The notes under the pieces were generated by a model. It was not told where the DNA came from and ran no database searches. It saw nothing but the letters and a program-made list of their open reading frames with translations. A stretch of 64,000 nucleotides of DNA, taken from contig JBAJFE010000034.1 in assembly GCA_037903355.1 (NCBI GenBank), forward strand, positions 744,001 to 808,000, written 5' to 3'. Source of the DNA: Trichuris trichiura. Lineage: Eukaryota > Nematoda > Enoplea > Trichinellida > Trichuridae. A program made the position numbers and the translations under genes. Every line of letters begins with the position of its first letter. The stretch's first letter is position 1. Positions 1 to 12,000 of the stretch are shown here, one piece after another.

Positions 1-2163
1 GCGAAAGGGCACTAGTGGGATATGTTGAACGATGGCAACCTTGAGCATTAAGCGTTCATAAAGTATGAGTAAACGTTTTAAGTAACTCGTTTCTGTGACT
101 TCTGAGAGCTACGTTGCGTGGTAATGGCAATAGGCGTTATCTTGAAGAAGTAAAAAAGTTTCAGAAACCCGTCTGTGCAATAGATGCTTTTGTAGTTCCA
201 TGGAAGCATTGTGCAAGATTTTTTTGCTATCGCAAAACCTGTCAAGTGTGCATCTTTTCTTAGGAAATAACGACGGGGTGTTTAGGTTTGAGATTTACGC
301 GCGTTTGCAGAGTCGATCTAGACGCTTGAAAATAACGTCCTTGTTTCATGAATAGTTTTGTGGTTTTCTTCTTTTTTATGCTTTCTGTTCCTTTGGAAAT
401 AGAATTTGCGTGAACGAAACCTGACTAAAGCTTTTTATGGGTGTGAAACAGACTCATCATCACGCCCACCCAGCGAAAGCAAAGCGCTTGCGCAATACCT
501 GAGATTTTGAAAGAGCAGCTTAGCAGTTTGACTAACTTAGAATACACACCTACAACTTGAAACTTGAAAGAAACGTAGAAGTGTTGTTCTGAGTTGTTTC
601 TACTAGCAGTCTGTGTCCCCGAAAAAGTATGTCGTGTGATAGCAGAAGGGCGTAACATTAGTTTACAAACTGGCATTTTAATTCACTTAAAGAAGAAGGA
701 GACAGCATCAGCAGCTTGCAATGAGTTCACTGTTGATGTTGCAGAATTACTACGCATGTGTACTAACAGCATCGAATAACAAGCCTGAAAGCAAAACAGG
801 GCGATTTCGAAAGCCCAGTTTTTTTTTCTGTTGCAAGACTAAAACTGCTTCGCGTCTGGTTCAAGCGGTATTTGCTACTCACTATCATCATGTCGTTGAA
901 GATTTACCGAGCGAATTTTGAAAATTCTGAAGCAGTTTGGTGTCCCTCACTAACAAGCAATTCAATCGCCTATTGATTAGTGTTTGTTCCCTAACAATGA
1001 AACAGATTTAGAAAGAAAGCAAAAAAAGAAACAGCCGCCGTTGTCAAGAAATAGATATCAAACGTTGTGAGACTGTTACAAAGATCTCAGCTGTAAATTT
1101 TTTAATTAAAATTTCATTTTTTATTTCAGTGTTTTCTAGTTTTTTAAGGCATTATACGGCACGCCGATTTTCAAAAGGAAAATTTTACGAGTTTACTAAT
1201 AATTTATTCCGTCTGAAATTAACATTTTACTCATAAGTTCCTTTGAGCGACAATTCCTCGTAAGGATGTACGGCGGTAAAAAAAAGAAAAAATCAGTTTT
1301 GCAAAAAGCGTAGCACAAACTAAAAAACTAATTTAAACCAGTAGATAGTTAAATTTATATACATGAGCAAACTTATTGATTTGAACAAATCGTTGTGGTC
1401 TGATAGCTGAGAGGAAAAAATTACCTTCGCTGACCTGCATTCAAAAAATCTGAATGACTATGACAAGCATCAGTATGCAAATTATTACAGTTATACACGA
1501 TACAGTTGCAAAGCGTGCATTGTATCAAGGCGGTGGGAGATAGTACACGTAGAAGTGGGAATAAGTAATTCACTCGTAGGTGTAAAGCAGTTAAATTCCC
1601 CGAAGATGAGTGATGCTGTTTAAGGCGCATTGCCGGTTGTAAAATACAAGGAATGATGAAGCTGAATAGCCCTGCTTGTAAGATTCACGCTTGGGTGACA
1701 AAAGCTAGAAATTATGAGCATATTCAATTCTGTTCGCTAGTCAGCCGTTTGGTACTTCTCAATGCCACTGTTCAGCGAGCTGTTACGCGGCGTCAATACT
1801 TTAGGAAATACATTATTTGTTACCAGGAAAACAAACAGCAGGCAGAACTTTTCTGGCGAAAAACAAACACGAAGAAGACGCCAACAGAGATAGTCATCTG
1901 GCAAAAGTATTCGGCTTCAGTCGGCTAGAGGCAGTGGGTAACAAGGAAACAACTTTTCTGCTTCAAAAGTAAGTGCTAAGAGACCAAGTTGTCTTCTTTT
2001 TGTCTTCCGTTCACAGTGTCTAACCTTTATCTGTTAAAACGAATATGACCGCTTTCTAAAGTAACTGTCAAAAATTACGAGCCACAATGATTTTAAGGTG
2101 CTTAGGCTTAGTGCATAGCAACTAACAGGTACAATGTTTCTTGTGTATTTTCCTATAATCACT
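1..2163. other. Intergenic, no gene recognised
   Basis: AT-rich sequence with only short, overlapping open frames in several phases. No splice-consistent exon series, recognisable domain, RNA gene or repeat was seen. Confidence 0.5.
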
Positions 2164-2400
2164 AGGACATTGTATTGTAAATGTAACTTCTTGGTACGGG
2201 ACCGTATAGTTTCATGTTGAGTTTCTTTTACGGAAATTTTGTACCGTTGATAATATTTTTATTATTCCGTAGCTTTCGGGTCAAACGAGACCCGTCTTCA
2301 GCGGTGTTAATATAAAGCAATGACGTAACGAAAATTCACGGTGTCTAATATCAACGGGACAAAATTTCCGTAAAAGAAACTCAACAGGACATTGTGTTGT
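2164..2400 (-). mobile_element. Palindromic Penelope-related insertion, copy 1 (asymmetric)
   Basis: The element body (2179-2385) is bounded by a 15-bp direct repeat, AGGACATTGTATTGT at 2164-2178 and AGGACATTGTGTTGT at 2386-2400, one mismatch, read as a target-site duplication. The left part matches the reverse complement of copy 2's right arm and 25-bp tail. The right arm is shortened to about 40 bp, so the palindrome is incomplete. A hammerhead-like core lies on the minus strand at 2272-2303. No coding capacity. Confidence 0.75.
2272..2303 (-). ncRNA. Hammerhead-ribozyme-like core
   Basis: Minus strand reads CTGAAGA, one extra C, a GGGTC/GACCC stem, then GAAAGC. CTGANGA and GAAA are the invariant hammerhead segments and are known in Penelope-like element terminal repeats. 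Stem III is not obvious, so activity is unproven. Confidence 0.5.
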
Positions 2401-4162
2401 CTTTTTCATTTCGAAGACATCATTGCGCTCGTGAAATCGATATGACAAAAATATTTTTCATCAGACATTTCACGAAGCATTCAGGATTGAATTTATTCTA
2501 TCGTCAGCATGCCCGAAAGGGACTGCAAAGGCTCATGCAAAAGATCAAAGGTCAGATAACTGCAGCGGTTTAAAATATAAGACCGTCTTCTAGCTATCAG
2601 GTAACAAGACCCTTTCCTTGTTCATGTGAGGTGACTAATCTGATTTCTTTGGTGGATGCATCCTGCAGAATGACCAACGAATAGCCACACTTTGTGTAGT
2701 AGGGCCTTTACTTACCTATGTTCCGAACGCTGATGCATTAAAGCAGCTAAAGGATAACCCGCTGAATTACAGGGTCAAAATACTGAATAGAGAAAGAGAT
2801 AATACCCTGTAATTAAAAAGAGTACTGTCAATAAATGCTATGATCATACATGTGTTTGTCACTCCTACATGACTAAATTAATTCTGTTTCGTGTAATAAA
2901 CGTTAACGTGCCTAGGCAACTACTCTTCTATGAATCCATGAAGCACATTTAACCTGTCGGCATTTTACATGACCTGTAGGTTAGCACGTCGCCAACGTAG
3001 GTCCTACGTTCAAATGAGTATGTCAGTATTCTATGCATTAACCCTCCCCTATCACTCGGCTTGTCTATCAAATAAAATTTTTTCTGCTTTATTCTACGTC
3101 GAATGAATTTTTCTACGTTTAAATGCATTAACAGCGGCAAGAAAATATTAAAAGCTTCATAAGCTGATCACGAGATTCCTGACGTGTAGAAGCGACTTTT
3201 TGCCCCATTAGCGAAGGAAATTACAGGATCTCAGTACTTCTGGAAACCGGTACCAACGGAACTAATTTCTGAAAGCTTTGGAAATGTGCGCTTTTTCATA
3301 GCCAACAAGAGAATAAAAGTGTTTCGCTTTATTAAAAATAGCAGCATGAAAAGAAGAAGCGTAGCTTCTGTAGTACTCATAATATAACTCCTCTTTAGGT
3401 GCCAGGTCGCAGCTGTTGAAGTTTCGTTAAAATATTGTGGCCTATGTTGTTGACTTTAAAGCAGCTGGTTTCAAGGATAAGATTTATCCAAATGTATCTC
3501 TCTCAGTCCTTCAGCTCTGTTTAAATTAGTATGTGTTAACAGGGCTTTTGCTTTATCTTTATAAATGTTGACTTTCATTCCATAATTCAGCTGTCATTAT
3601 GGATAGTTCACGTTCGCATTCTGCGAGATGCTCTATTGTTGCCTTTCGTTTCCTGGTCAGTTATTCCCTGACAACTTTTGTTTAAATATTTCCTAAACTC
3701 AACATGAAGTTATTCTGGGCGAGTCTACGGAGCTTCGTCTATATTACAGCCTTTTCCCGTGTCGCTAATGTTAGAATTAGTCATCTGTGATAATCATTCG
3801 CAGTATTCTTTTAACGACCGTTCACCGGTTAGCATTGACTAAGTGCTTTCAGCATCTGTTCATTTGCATGTGATCTGCTTCGTCAAAATAGAAACTGAAA
3901 GTATGCTTTCTTACGGGGGCATAGAATTCACTTATTTTCCGCGAAGCTTTTAGAATTGACGTTGTCTTTTCGTCCCTGTTAAATTTTCACCTTCAAAGAG
4001 CCTACGTGGGTTACGGTATAAATGACTGCTGTGAACATTAAAGTCATTTTTGTGAAAAAGAAATATGATATCACCGAGTAGATGAGACCACTATGTCTGA
4101 TTTCATTGAAGTTGGAATTCTCAGAACTTTAATCAATCTTCTGGCAGCTTAAAAAATTCTTA
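2401..4162. other. Intergenic, no gene recognised
   Basis: No exon series, repeat or RNA gene was recognised between palindromic copies 1 and 2. Confidence 0.45.
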
Positions 4163-4493
4163 GCTTCAGACATAGTTTCATGTTGAGTTTCTTTTACGGA
4201 AATCTGTCCCGTTGATAATATTTATTATTCCGGAGCTTTCGGGTCAAGCGAGACCCGTCTTCAGCGGTGTTAATATAAAGCAACGACGTAACGAAAATTC
4301 ACGGTGTCTTGTTACGGTGAAATTCACGTGTTTCGTTACGTCGTTGCTTTATATTAACACCGCTGAAGACGGGTCTCGCTTGACCCGAAAGCTCCGGAAT
4401 AATAAATATTATCAACGGGACAGATTTCCGTAAAAGAAACTCAACATGAAACTATACGGTCCCGTACCAAGAAGTTACATGCTTCAGACATAG
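4163..4493. mobile_element. Palindromic Penelope-related insertion, copy 2
   Basis: A long inverted repeat (4172-4455) is followed by a 25-bp unpaired tail (4456-4480). It is bounded by an exact 13-bp direct repeat, GCTTCAGACATAG, at 4163-4175 and 4481-4493. Both arms carry the hammerhead-like core: minus strand at 4235-4265 and plus strand at 4362-4392. The outer arm contains the family motif AACGGG followed closely by TTTCCGTA. Copy 1 shares the same arm and tail sequence. Confidence 0.85.
4362..4392 (+). ncRNA. Hammerhead-ribozyme-like core
   Basis: CTGAAGA, one C, then a perfect 5-bp stem GGGTC/GACCC with a 6-nt loop, then GAAAGC. The mirror copy in the other arm is at 4235-4265 on the minus strand. 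The inference rests on the CTGANGA...GAAA pattern; the extra C at position 10.1 departs from the canonical form. Confidence 0.55.
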
Positions 4494-4920
4494 TATCTTA
4501 TTAGCACTGTATAGTTGATCAAAACAGAAAACAACGTGTTTTCTACTGAAATCAAAAGCTGATTCTTCAGCTGCTGACTTCAGTAATCTCGAAACTAATC
4601 GTGGAGTTGCCATATTTTTCAGTAGAGAAGTTGTTTTCAGCATAATACTGTAAGTTGCTCAGTACCATGTTGGAGAGGAGTTTTTGGTATCATTAGAAAA
4701 TTTATTTCAAAATTGCCTAACTCTGGAGCTACAAAACTTGAATTTATTGTGCACGAATCATACCCTCTGCCATCTACGCGTATTAGGCTGATCTAAAATT
4801 CCAGCTTTACCGAAGGACGCACCCTTGCATTCGTGAAATTTTGATAGCAGAATTTCCATTCTGTCACGGCAAAGTATAATTTAATTGGCTCAGCAAGATC
4901 ATACTATGCAATAATTATGC

Positions 4921-4969
<49 letters not shown>
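4921..4969. repeat. (TAA)n microsatellite
   Basis: About 16 uninterrupted TAA units directly abut palindromic copy 3. More TAA units lie just past that copy's tail (from about 5245), so the element probably inserted into this microsatellite. Confidence 0.9.
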
Positions 4970-4973
<4 letters not shown>

Positions 4974-5076
4974 TTATTGTACGGAAAAGCTAGCCGTTCA
5001 AAGATTTTATTGTGAAGCTTTCGGGGATCATCTGTCCCCGTCTTCAGCGCAGGTAAATAGCGCGCTATTTACCTGC

Positions 5077-5108
5077 GCTGAAGACGGGGACAGGTGATCC
5101 CCGAAAGC
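5077..5108 (+). ncRNA. Hammerhead-ribozyme-like core
   Basis: CTGAAGA, one C, a GGGG/CCCC-based stem with a short loop, then GAAAGCTTCGC. The mirror version in the left arm is on the minus strand at 5017-5048. Activity is inferred only from the motif. Confidence 0.55.
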
Positions 5109-5155
5109 TTCGCAATAAAATCTTTGAACGGCTAGCTTTTCCGTACAATAATGTT

Positions 5156-5220
<65 letters not shown>
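5156..5220. repeat. (AC)n microsatellite in the element tail
   Basis: About 32 AC units immediately follow the palindrome. The corresponding tails of two sister copies contain a short ACACAC run, so this array probably grew from element sequence. The antisense frame across it encodes only alternating Cys-Val and is not a gene. Confidence 0.9.
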
Positions 5221-5223
<3 letters not shown>

Positions 5224-5419
5224 AAGAGAAACTATGTTTTCAAAATAATAATAATAATACGAAGTTGAACAAGTGACTCTTTAGAACAAGTTGTTGCAAT
5301 TTCTTTACTTATTTCAAGTAAAACAGCATAGTCCCTGTCTTTAAAATTCATTAAGGCTGCAGCCAAGAAACATAGGACGTCCAGATGCCCATAGTTGCCA
5401 GACAGCTTATTATTAAAAC

Positions 5420-6063
5420 AGGATGATACTAAAAATAAAAATTTTTTGCGGTCTTTCTACCCGTTCGTTAATGAAAAACGTTTATTGCAAACGTCTATCC
5501 TGCGGAGCTTTTGGGCCACGCCGGGGCCCGTCATCAGCGCTAAGTGCGCCGCCGTCGGGTGGGTCATTATGTTAGCAGGTCGCTCCGTCCGACCGACCGT
5601 GGCGGGAACCTCAGCCGTCAGGTCGATCCTTGACCCGTCAGGCTTTGGTCCCACCTAGTCAGTCAGACTTTGCGGCGAGCACCCAACCGACCTTCCACGA
5701 CGGCGGCAGCACTAACATTGTTAGTGCTGCTAGTGCTGCCGCCGTCGTGGAAGGTCGGTTGGGTGCTCGCCGCAAAGTCTGACTGACTAGGTGGGACCAA
5801 AGCCTGACGGGTCAAGGATCGACCTGACGGCTGAGGTTCCCGCCACGGTCGGTCGGACGGAGCGGCCTGCTAACATAATGACCCACCCGACGGCGGCGCA
5901 CTTAGCGCTGATGACGGGCCCCGGCGTGGCCCAAAAGCTCCGCAGGATAGACGTTTGCAATAAACGTTTTTCATTAACGAACGGGTAGAAAGACCGCAGA
6001 AAATTTTTATTTTGAATAACACACCCGTTAGAAGAGAGAAAAAAGAAAAAGGATGATACTAAA
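5420..6063. mobile_element. Palindromic Penelope-related insertion, copy 4 (large fold-back)
   Basis: A very long inverted repeat spans roughly 5434-6015 (arms about 285 bp, centre near 5720). The 14-bp direct repeat AGGATGATACTAAA lies at 5420-5433 and 6050-6063. The right side has a 34-bp tail containing ACACACCCGTTAG. Interior GC content is far above the surroundings. Core motifs are at 5507-5538 (minus) and 5907-5938 (plus), here with CTGATGA but AAAA instead of GAAA. Both strands are open for about 65-90 codons because of the symmetry; no known protein domain was seen. Confidence 0.85.
5907..5938 (+). ncRNA. Hammerhead-ribozyme-like core, G12 variant
   Basis: CTGATGA, one C, stem GGGCC/GGCCC, then AAAAGC. 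The canonical GAA triplet after stem II is AAA here, so catalysis is expected to be weak or absent. Mirror copy on the minus strand at 5507-5538. Confidence 0.4.
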
Positions 6064-9000
6064 CGCATAAACTCTAATTCAGAGCCTTCAAACTGATCAG
6101 TTTTCCACTAGCAATTTCGAGATAGTTTTAAAAAAAGCAGTAAACATGGCCTTGAAGGCGAATAGCTACATAAACTCTTTAAAGAAACCTCTTCCATGAA
6201 ATGGAATTTCTGAAAATTCAAGTACTTGACATGAAGCAAATGATTTGAATACTCTTCAAAGGCCATTCATCTCTGTGAATGCAAGGGCGAAAAATCAGTT
6301 GAGCATATGGTCGTATTTACGAAAGAAACCTCTGCTATTCTGATGTTTGCACAAATGATTCATGTTAATAAGTCAGTTAGGGCGTGCATTCGGTAGCATT
6401 AGTAAACCAGGATTCTTAGCTTTGCCAGTTGCTTTTTAAAATTGGGTTTCACGCATTTTATCTTGGCAAAAACAAAGCGCTTGGTGACATAGACCAATGT
6501 TATTCATGATTTTCAGTTTCGAACAGGTAGAGACTTTTGCAAAACGTGCTCGTCGATATGATAAATTTCTTGCAGATTGCTAATCTCTTTGAAAAAGCAG
6601 TCTCGCTAATTGCTGTTGGCCATTTCAGTTACTCTTTTTCCTAACAATTATTTAAATACGAATATGCTTCCTATTAATATTCCTTAAAGTGGATTGTTGA
6701 ATGCTTCACCTGACATGTTTACTGATGGGCAGTAAACGCTTAGCAAAAGTGTCATCCTTTGCAGCAAGTTATTAACGTTGAGGACGCATAATTTCATTTG
6801 TTGAAATGTTGCGTCAACGGTTTTCGACAAACTATTTCCGTTATCGCAAAACTATATTGAAAAGTTCCACCTGTAATATTCATTCAACGGTCAGCAACAG
6901 CCCTGACAGAGTGGTTTGTAGCGCTTCACAGCTTTAAGCTTCAGCCACGTTCTGCAATAAATTATTATTCTGTTGACGTTAATATAACTCTTCTGCGAAC
7001 GAAATTAAACTGCCCATATGTCCACACGGAAAAGTGCCATATTCCATCATTTATAAAAATGCTGCACGTGAAAATGTTTATAAATGTGCGAAAGTTTTCG
7101 TATTCTCAAATGATTGATACCACTGCCCATAAAACTCCAATGAAAAAGATTACGTCCTCCTGCTGAAACGCTTCACCTTAACGGCGGGTTCTATAATGGT
7201 GTGTAGCCCTGACAATCGATACAACAATATTTCCGCTCAGGAAATGCGCATACCAGCTGTACCGCGAAAGGTAACCTGCTCAGAACAGATATCCCGTTCT
7301 TTTCGGAACCTGTCCGTTCTCTGTTTGACAGGAATGGAAAGAGGCGATTCGACTTTTCCTCTCAGTAGAGTAACCTACCTAGAGGAACCGGTAAGCACAG
7401 CGTTCAGCATGAACTATCAACAAGTTTACCAATAATAATAATAGTTGAGTCTTACATTACCAAAAGTAAATATGCTTTTACTTTTATTTTTCATCTGCAT
7501 ATGAGCTTAAAATTTGGTTTCTAAAATTTGCATTAATCGAGCACTGTTTACCTATCAACTAGCTTTTGCCATGATTAATTCGCACTTGCTTCTCTATTAA
7601 CGTCACTAGTTTAAAAGCAAACCTGTGACGTCATTGACTTCGATAACAGTGTTGTGAACGAAAAGTAAAGTTAGAACTTTCGGTGGGTACGTTTACTTTC
7701 AATTCTTTCATGACATTGCAACAGGAGAAAGGAAGGGATTTGCTGTTGCTCAAAAGCAGGTTGGTTTATAACGAGTGTATAGATCTTTGTTCGTAGAACG
7801 CTGACAGCTATCCTGTGCTGCTTTAAGCTATGGATAAGCCAGAATGTAAAGACAGCCACAAAGTATAGAGAAAAAGCATTTTGGCACACTTTTCGCACGT
7901 TACTTAAATATTATTATTTGCCGTTCCATATGTTGCTTAGACAAAGTATACAATTTAATAAAGTAGCACAGACATATCATACTTGGGGTAAAAACGTGCA
8001 TTCGATACGTCATGCCAAGTGCTTTGCCGTCTCTGCGGCGGTGACTCCACCCCAAAAACCAAAAATTCTATCACGCGCAACGCGGTCGCCGGTAATAATA
8101 ATCATATCAAATTCATCGTCCTGTTCAGCCATCTCGCTAAGCTGTATTTCTTTGAGTCATCTATCTTCGTCTTCCTATCCACGAAATCGAAATCGTTGCA
8201 AAACTGTGATCTGTCTGTTTCTAGCGTTCCCGCTATACTTACATGTTACTACTTTATTGCGGCATCTGTTTTCACAGCCACTATTTAGAGGCGACTGGCA
8301 AACGTTTACCTCTCCATTAAATGTTCAGCGAATGATTAAGTGTGAATACCTTTCAAGAAAATTCTAAAAGCCCTGAATTGTTCGATTCGTTTACCTGGTT
8401 TGTTTTTTGTTAATCCATCAGCTACCCATCTGCTATTTACTGTACGTTCTTCTATGATTGTAGAGTACAGACGATTGCCACCTTTTTAGCAAACATTAAT
8501 TTCTTCTTTTAATATCAAACCTTGGCGTTTATTTTGAGCAAACTTTTTTTGTTTAACCGTCTTTTTATAATTGGAGTGCGGTAAACCCGTTTAATGTAGT
8601 CACGTGTTTGTTGCCTGTGCACGCGTTACAAAACCGTACACGTTTTCAGTAACGCATTAATAATCATACAGGAGCTTACGCATCAAACATGATTCGTCAA
8701 CAACGTATACGACACTGGACGCAGGAGACGACCCGAGCCTGGAGGCTTCATCATTAGAAAGTTACTAGCACTCCAGCGGGCTGCCCACACGTATGTACAG
8801 TGAAGAAGCATGCCTCGCCATTAACCTAAAAAGTAATCCGCCCGAACGTGATGAAGCAGTTCATGTTATTTTCAGTTCCCCTTCCATAGATCTTTTCCAT
8901 AAACATGGTTTCCAATCTTAACTACCAGTCATTGGGGCGAACTGACTTCGATAGCTTTACTAAGCGTTGCCACGTTTAGGTAATGGTGTTCATCAGCATT

Positions 9001-12000
9001 TCTGCGAGGTGCAAAACTTTCCTCTTCAGACTGACAGATGATCTTCTGGATAACATCAGCAATGGAATTTCTCCATGCTATTCATTTGTGTATTCAACTG
9101 CATGTTGAGTCAGCATTCGCTAGCTACACTCTTGTCGTACTATTTTTGAAGGTGGTGTATTGACTAAATAGACTAATTGGGAAAGAAAACTGAGCCCGCC
9201 GTTGCTAAACATAACCGTGCCGAACAGCCACATTGTGTCATGCTGCCGTATTGACAACTGTCAAATAGTTCGACACGATGCATCAGGAAATGCCTAATTT
9301 GGACGGAGAGCTTTAGCTGCTGCCCATTTAAAAACCTCTTCGTTTATCTATGCGCAAGTTAAATTACATAAGATATAAAATTTCACGTCAGTAAGCTCAT
9401 CTCTCTCGAAAAATAACCATTGCTACAGAGTAGCAAACCATCATTTTCCTAAGAGGTCTTCGTATTAGCAAAGCGTATAATTAAGTTCCAGTTCACTAGT
9501 GTCGTAGCTAATGGAAGCTTTTGAGTTTTCTTTTGTCAGCAAAGATTTCCGACGGAAACTTCCTAGAAAACACTCACAGATTATTTCATCCTGCAGTAGG
9601 CCTATTCAGTATGCATAAACGATGGCCTAGATGTCCAAAGAACTTGCAAATGGTGTCGAGTACTTTCGCAATGATTACTGCTTTTGCAGATGTACGAAAC
9701 CACTTTCATATTCTAAGCTACTATAATTCGAGCTGCTTCTTCAAGCAGCGCTTTATGGCTTTGCTAAGCGAGATGCAATACAAGTCACGCGCTTTCACGG
9801 TTTCGTTGTGTCAAGAGCGAAGATGCGCGTGGTGCCAGTACGCAAAATGACAATACGAACGCGAAATGTTTAGGTCAGTTTTTGAGGTGGTTGAAACATA
9901 GCTGACAATTGTGAAATCAAAAGAGCGGCACCAGATTGGGAACAGATTAAATCACTCAGAATGAATCATTAAGCATTCGGTTCTTCTATCCAGTGATGAT
10001 CCCGAGCAGTCGGCTCGAATGACTGATAAAAACATTATTACAACGAGTAAGCTGTTGAAAATGCTTTGGGCGATCGCGAATCGATTAAAAGCTTTTACCG
10101 TCGACATGCAACAAATGGAAACTAGTTTCGTTTATTCAGTCCATTTGATTTTGCCGACCGCAAGGTTTTCCTGCTAGAACACATTGCCATCATTGTGAAC
10201 AGCTGTTTTCAAAGTACTGTAGTTCTTCGACTCTCAACCCTGAGAGAAAACGATACAACAAAAAAGAATATGGGAACATCTGCTTAGGAAAACATGCCCC
10301 ACACATGCTCCTTCAGAGTGAGATGAGGGCACAGTGCACCCATTGCCTCAGATGTTAATTCGCCCTAGGTAAGTGGGTGAGCTGTTAGCGTTTTTATGCT
10401 TCTTTTCATCTTTCAGGTAGCGGAAAAGCTGTTTCATAGTTTCGCTTTAGGACTAGCGCACCAGTAGTCATCGGCAAATCAGTGCATAGCTGAAACGTAA
10501 AACAAAGCGTTTAGCCTAAATGAGAGCTCGTGAAAAGCAATCGGTTATTCGACAGTAGTCAGCATAGCTTAAATTACCTTTTGGAAAGTAAATGAAAAAT
10601 ATTAACATAAATGGTTTGGGACTGGCACCAGCGAGAAGTACTATTCCATTCATTTACGTGCGCTTTAAGAGTGTTAACAAAATTTTATGCAAGTGCTCTA
10701 AAAGCTTATGGAGCTTACTTAGATGATAGCGCACGTCAAATCCAATAAATTTGGTAGTACTTTTTTTATTAACATTAATTCGTTAAAGGTTATTTGACAT
10801 AACCGTTTCAAAAGCTTTCCTCAAATTTAGGCAGACGTAACACAAATCGCGCTATGAACCTCACTTGCCGTTATTGGCTAAGTTAGGGTATGAACTACCT
10901 ATCAGACATTTTTCGAGTAAATCTGCGAGTCTTTCTCATACACTGAGTAGTTCACTCGAATTATTTGCATCTTGTATAAACCATTACCTTGGCGCTGAGA
11001 AGGCAACGTTTAGTGAATTCCATACCCTTTTTAGGTAAAATAGAATGCTTAGTTAAGCAGGCGGACAAATCTATGCTTGCATGTTGCGCACTTCCCTTTT
11101 ATTTCAGTTTAAGGCTTTTAGTGTTGGTCTCAGAGATGAGCCCTTATAAGGAGCAAGGTTATTCTAAATAAGTTTCTGTCATGATTTTTTTCTTTTCCAT
11201 TCTTGGTTTTATTACCTAATAACACATAACAACAAGATAGTTAACAGTATTGGTAGATAAATCAACTTTTAAACGTTTGATGGTTCTACAGCATAATAAT
11301 TCATCTGGCAAGACCCTTTAGTTTTCTTTTGTTTATCACCTCATTTAACATATTACTACTTTTCACGTGATTATGCATGATAGTGATTAAGTTCAAGCTG
11401 CTACCAGTGCGTAGGAGTATTTTGGAAAAGCAATTTATTGGCAAAGCTAACAAAAAAGAATGGTTTCTTCCTTTCTTGTTACCTTTACGGATAAACTCCC
11501 CTTTTTGTAAGTTGGGTTGCACTGACGATATTCTGAACACTGTTCCGACCTCATAGCATGAGGAACGCCTCTTTTACCAACCTGGTGTTAGCTAAAATTG
11601 CTTTTCATAACTGATTGCCGTAAAACAATACTTCTTGATGTAAACAGGCAGGATCTCCAGCAGCAAATCTGTCCCATTTTCGGCATCAGTCCTATGATAA
11701 AGATTGAAAAAATTTGCTCCAGAAGGCTTCACTTTTTCTGAGCCAACGGTGTACACCAAAACGGATCTTAACTATAGCTTTATTTGACGTCAAAAAATCT
11801 CCATTTTTAACGTCACTTTTATTAAAAGAGCTGCGTTGTCACTAGAGTTCCCCTCAATAATTTTTTGACAACAAAGAACTAGCAGACTACTGAACACATT
11901 GTCAACAAAAGCGAACAACGCTGAAAGTAAGCGTGCAGTTAAGCCTTTCAGAACCTTCCAGTTTTATCGAAGGTGTTGAAGTAGAACGCGGCTATGAATT

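Larger units (their letters stand above)
4970..5244. mobile_element. Palindromic Penelope-related insertion, copy 3, with AC-expanded tail
   Basis: A nearly perfect palindrome, arms of 93 bp centred between 5062 and 5063 (4970-5155). The arm length equals that of the GIY-YIG element at 34806-35788. Hammerhead-like cores lie at 5017-5048 (minus) and 5077-5108 (plus). The tail after the palindrome is (AC)n followed by GTTAAGAGAAAC, similar to the ACACACCCGTTAG-type tails of the copies at 5420-6063 and 34760-35802. TAA units flank both sides, so a target duplication cannot be delimited. Confidence 0.8.

Noticed and set aside
5028..5216. Minus-strand open frame starting with Cys-Val repeats
   Set aside because: It is the translation of the (AC)n tract plus palindrome arm, not a gene.
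5457..5988. Paired 65-93 codon frames on both strands
   Set aside because: They mirror each other because the region is a near-perfect palindrome; no domain or codon bias supports coding.
8010..8130. Minus-strand 40-codon ATG frame with DEFDMIIITGDRVARDR
   Set aside because: Looks protein-like by eye but has no recognised homology, no partner exons found and is short enough to occur by chance.
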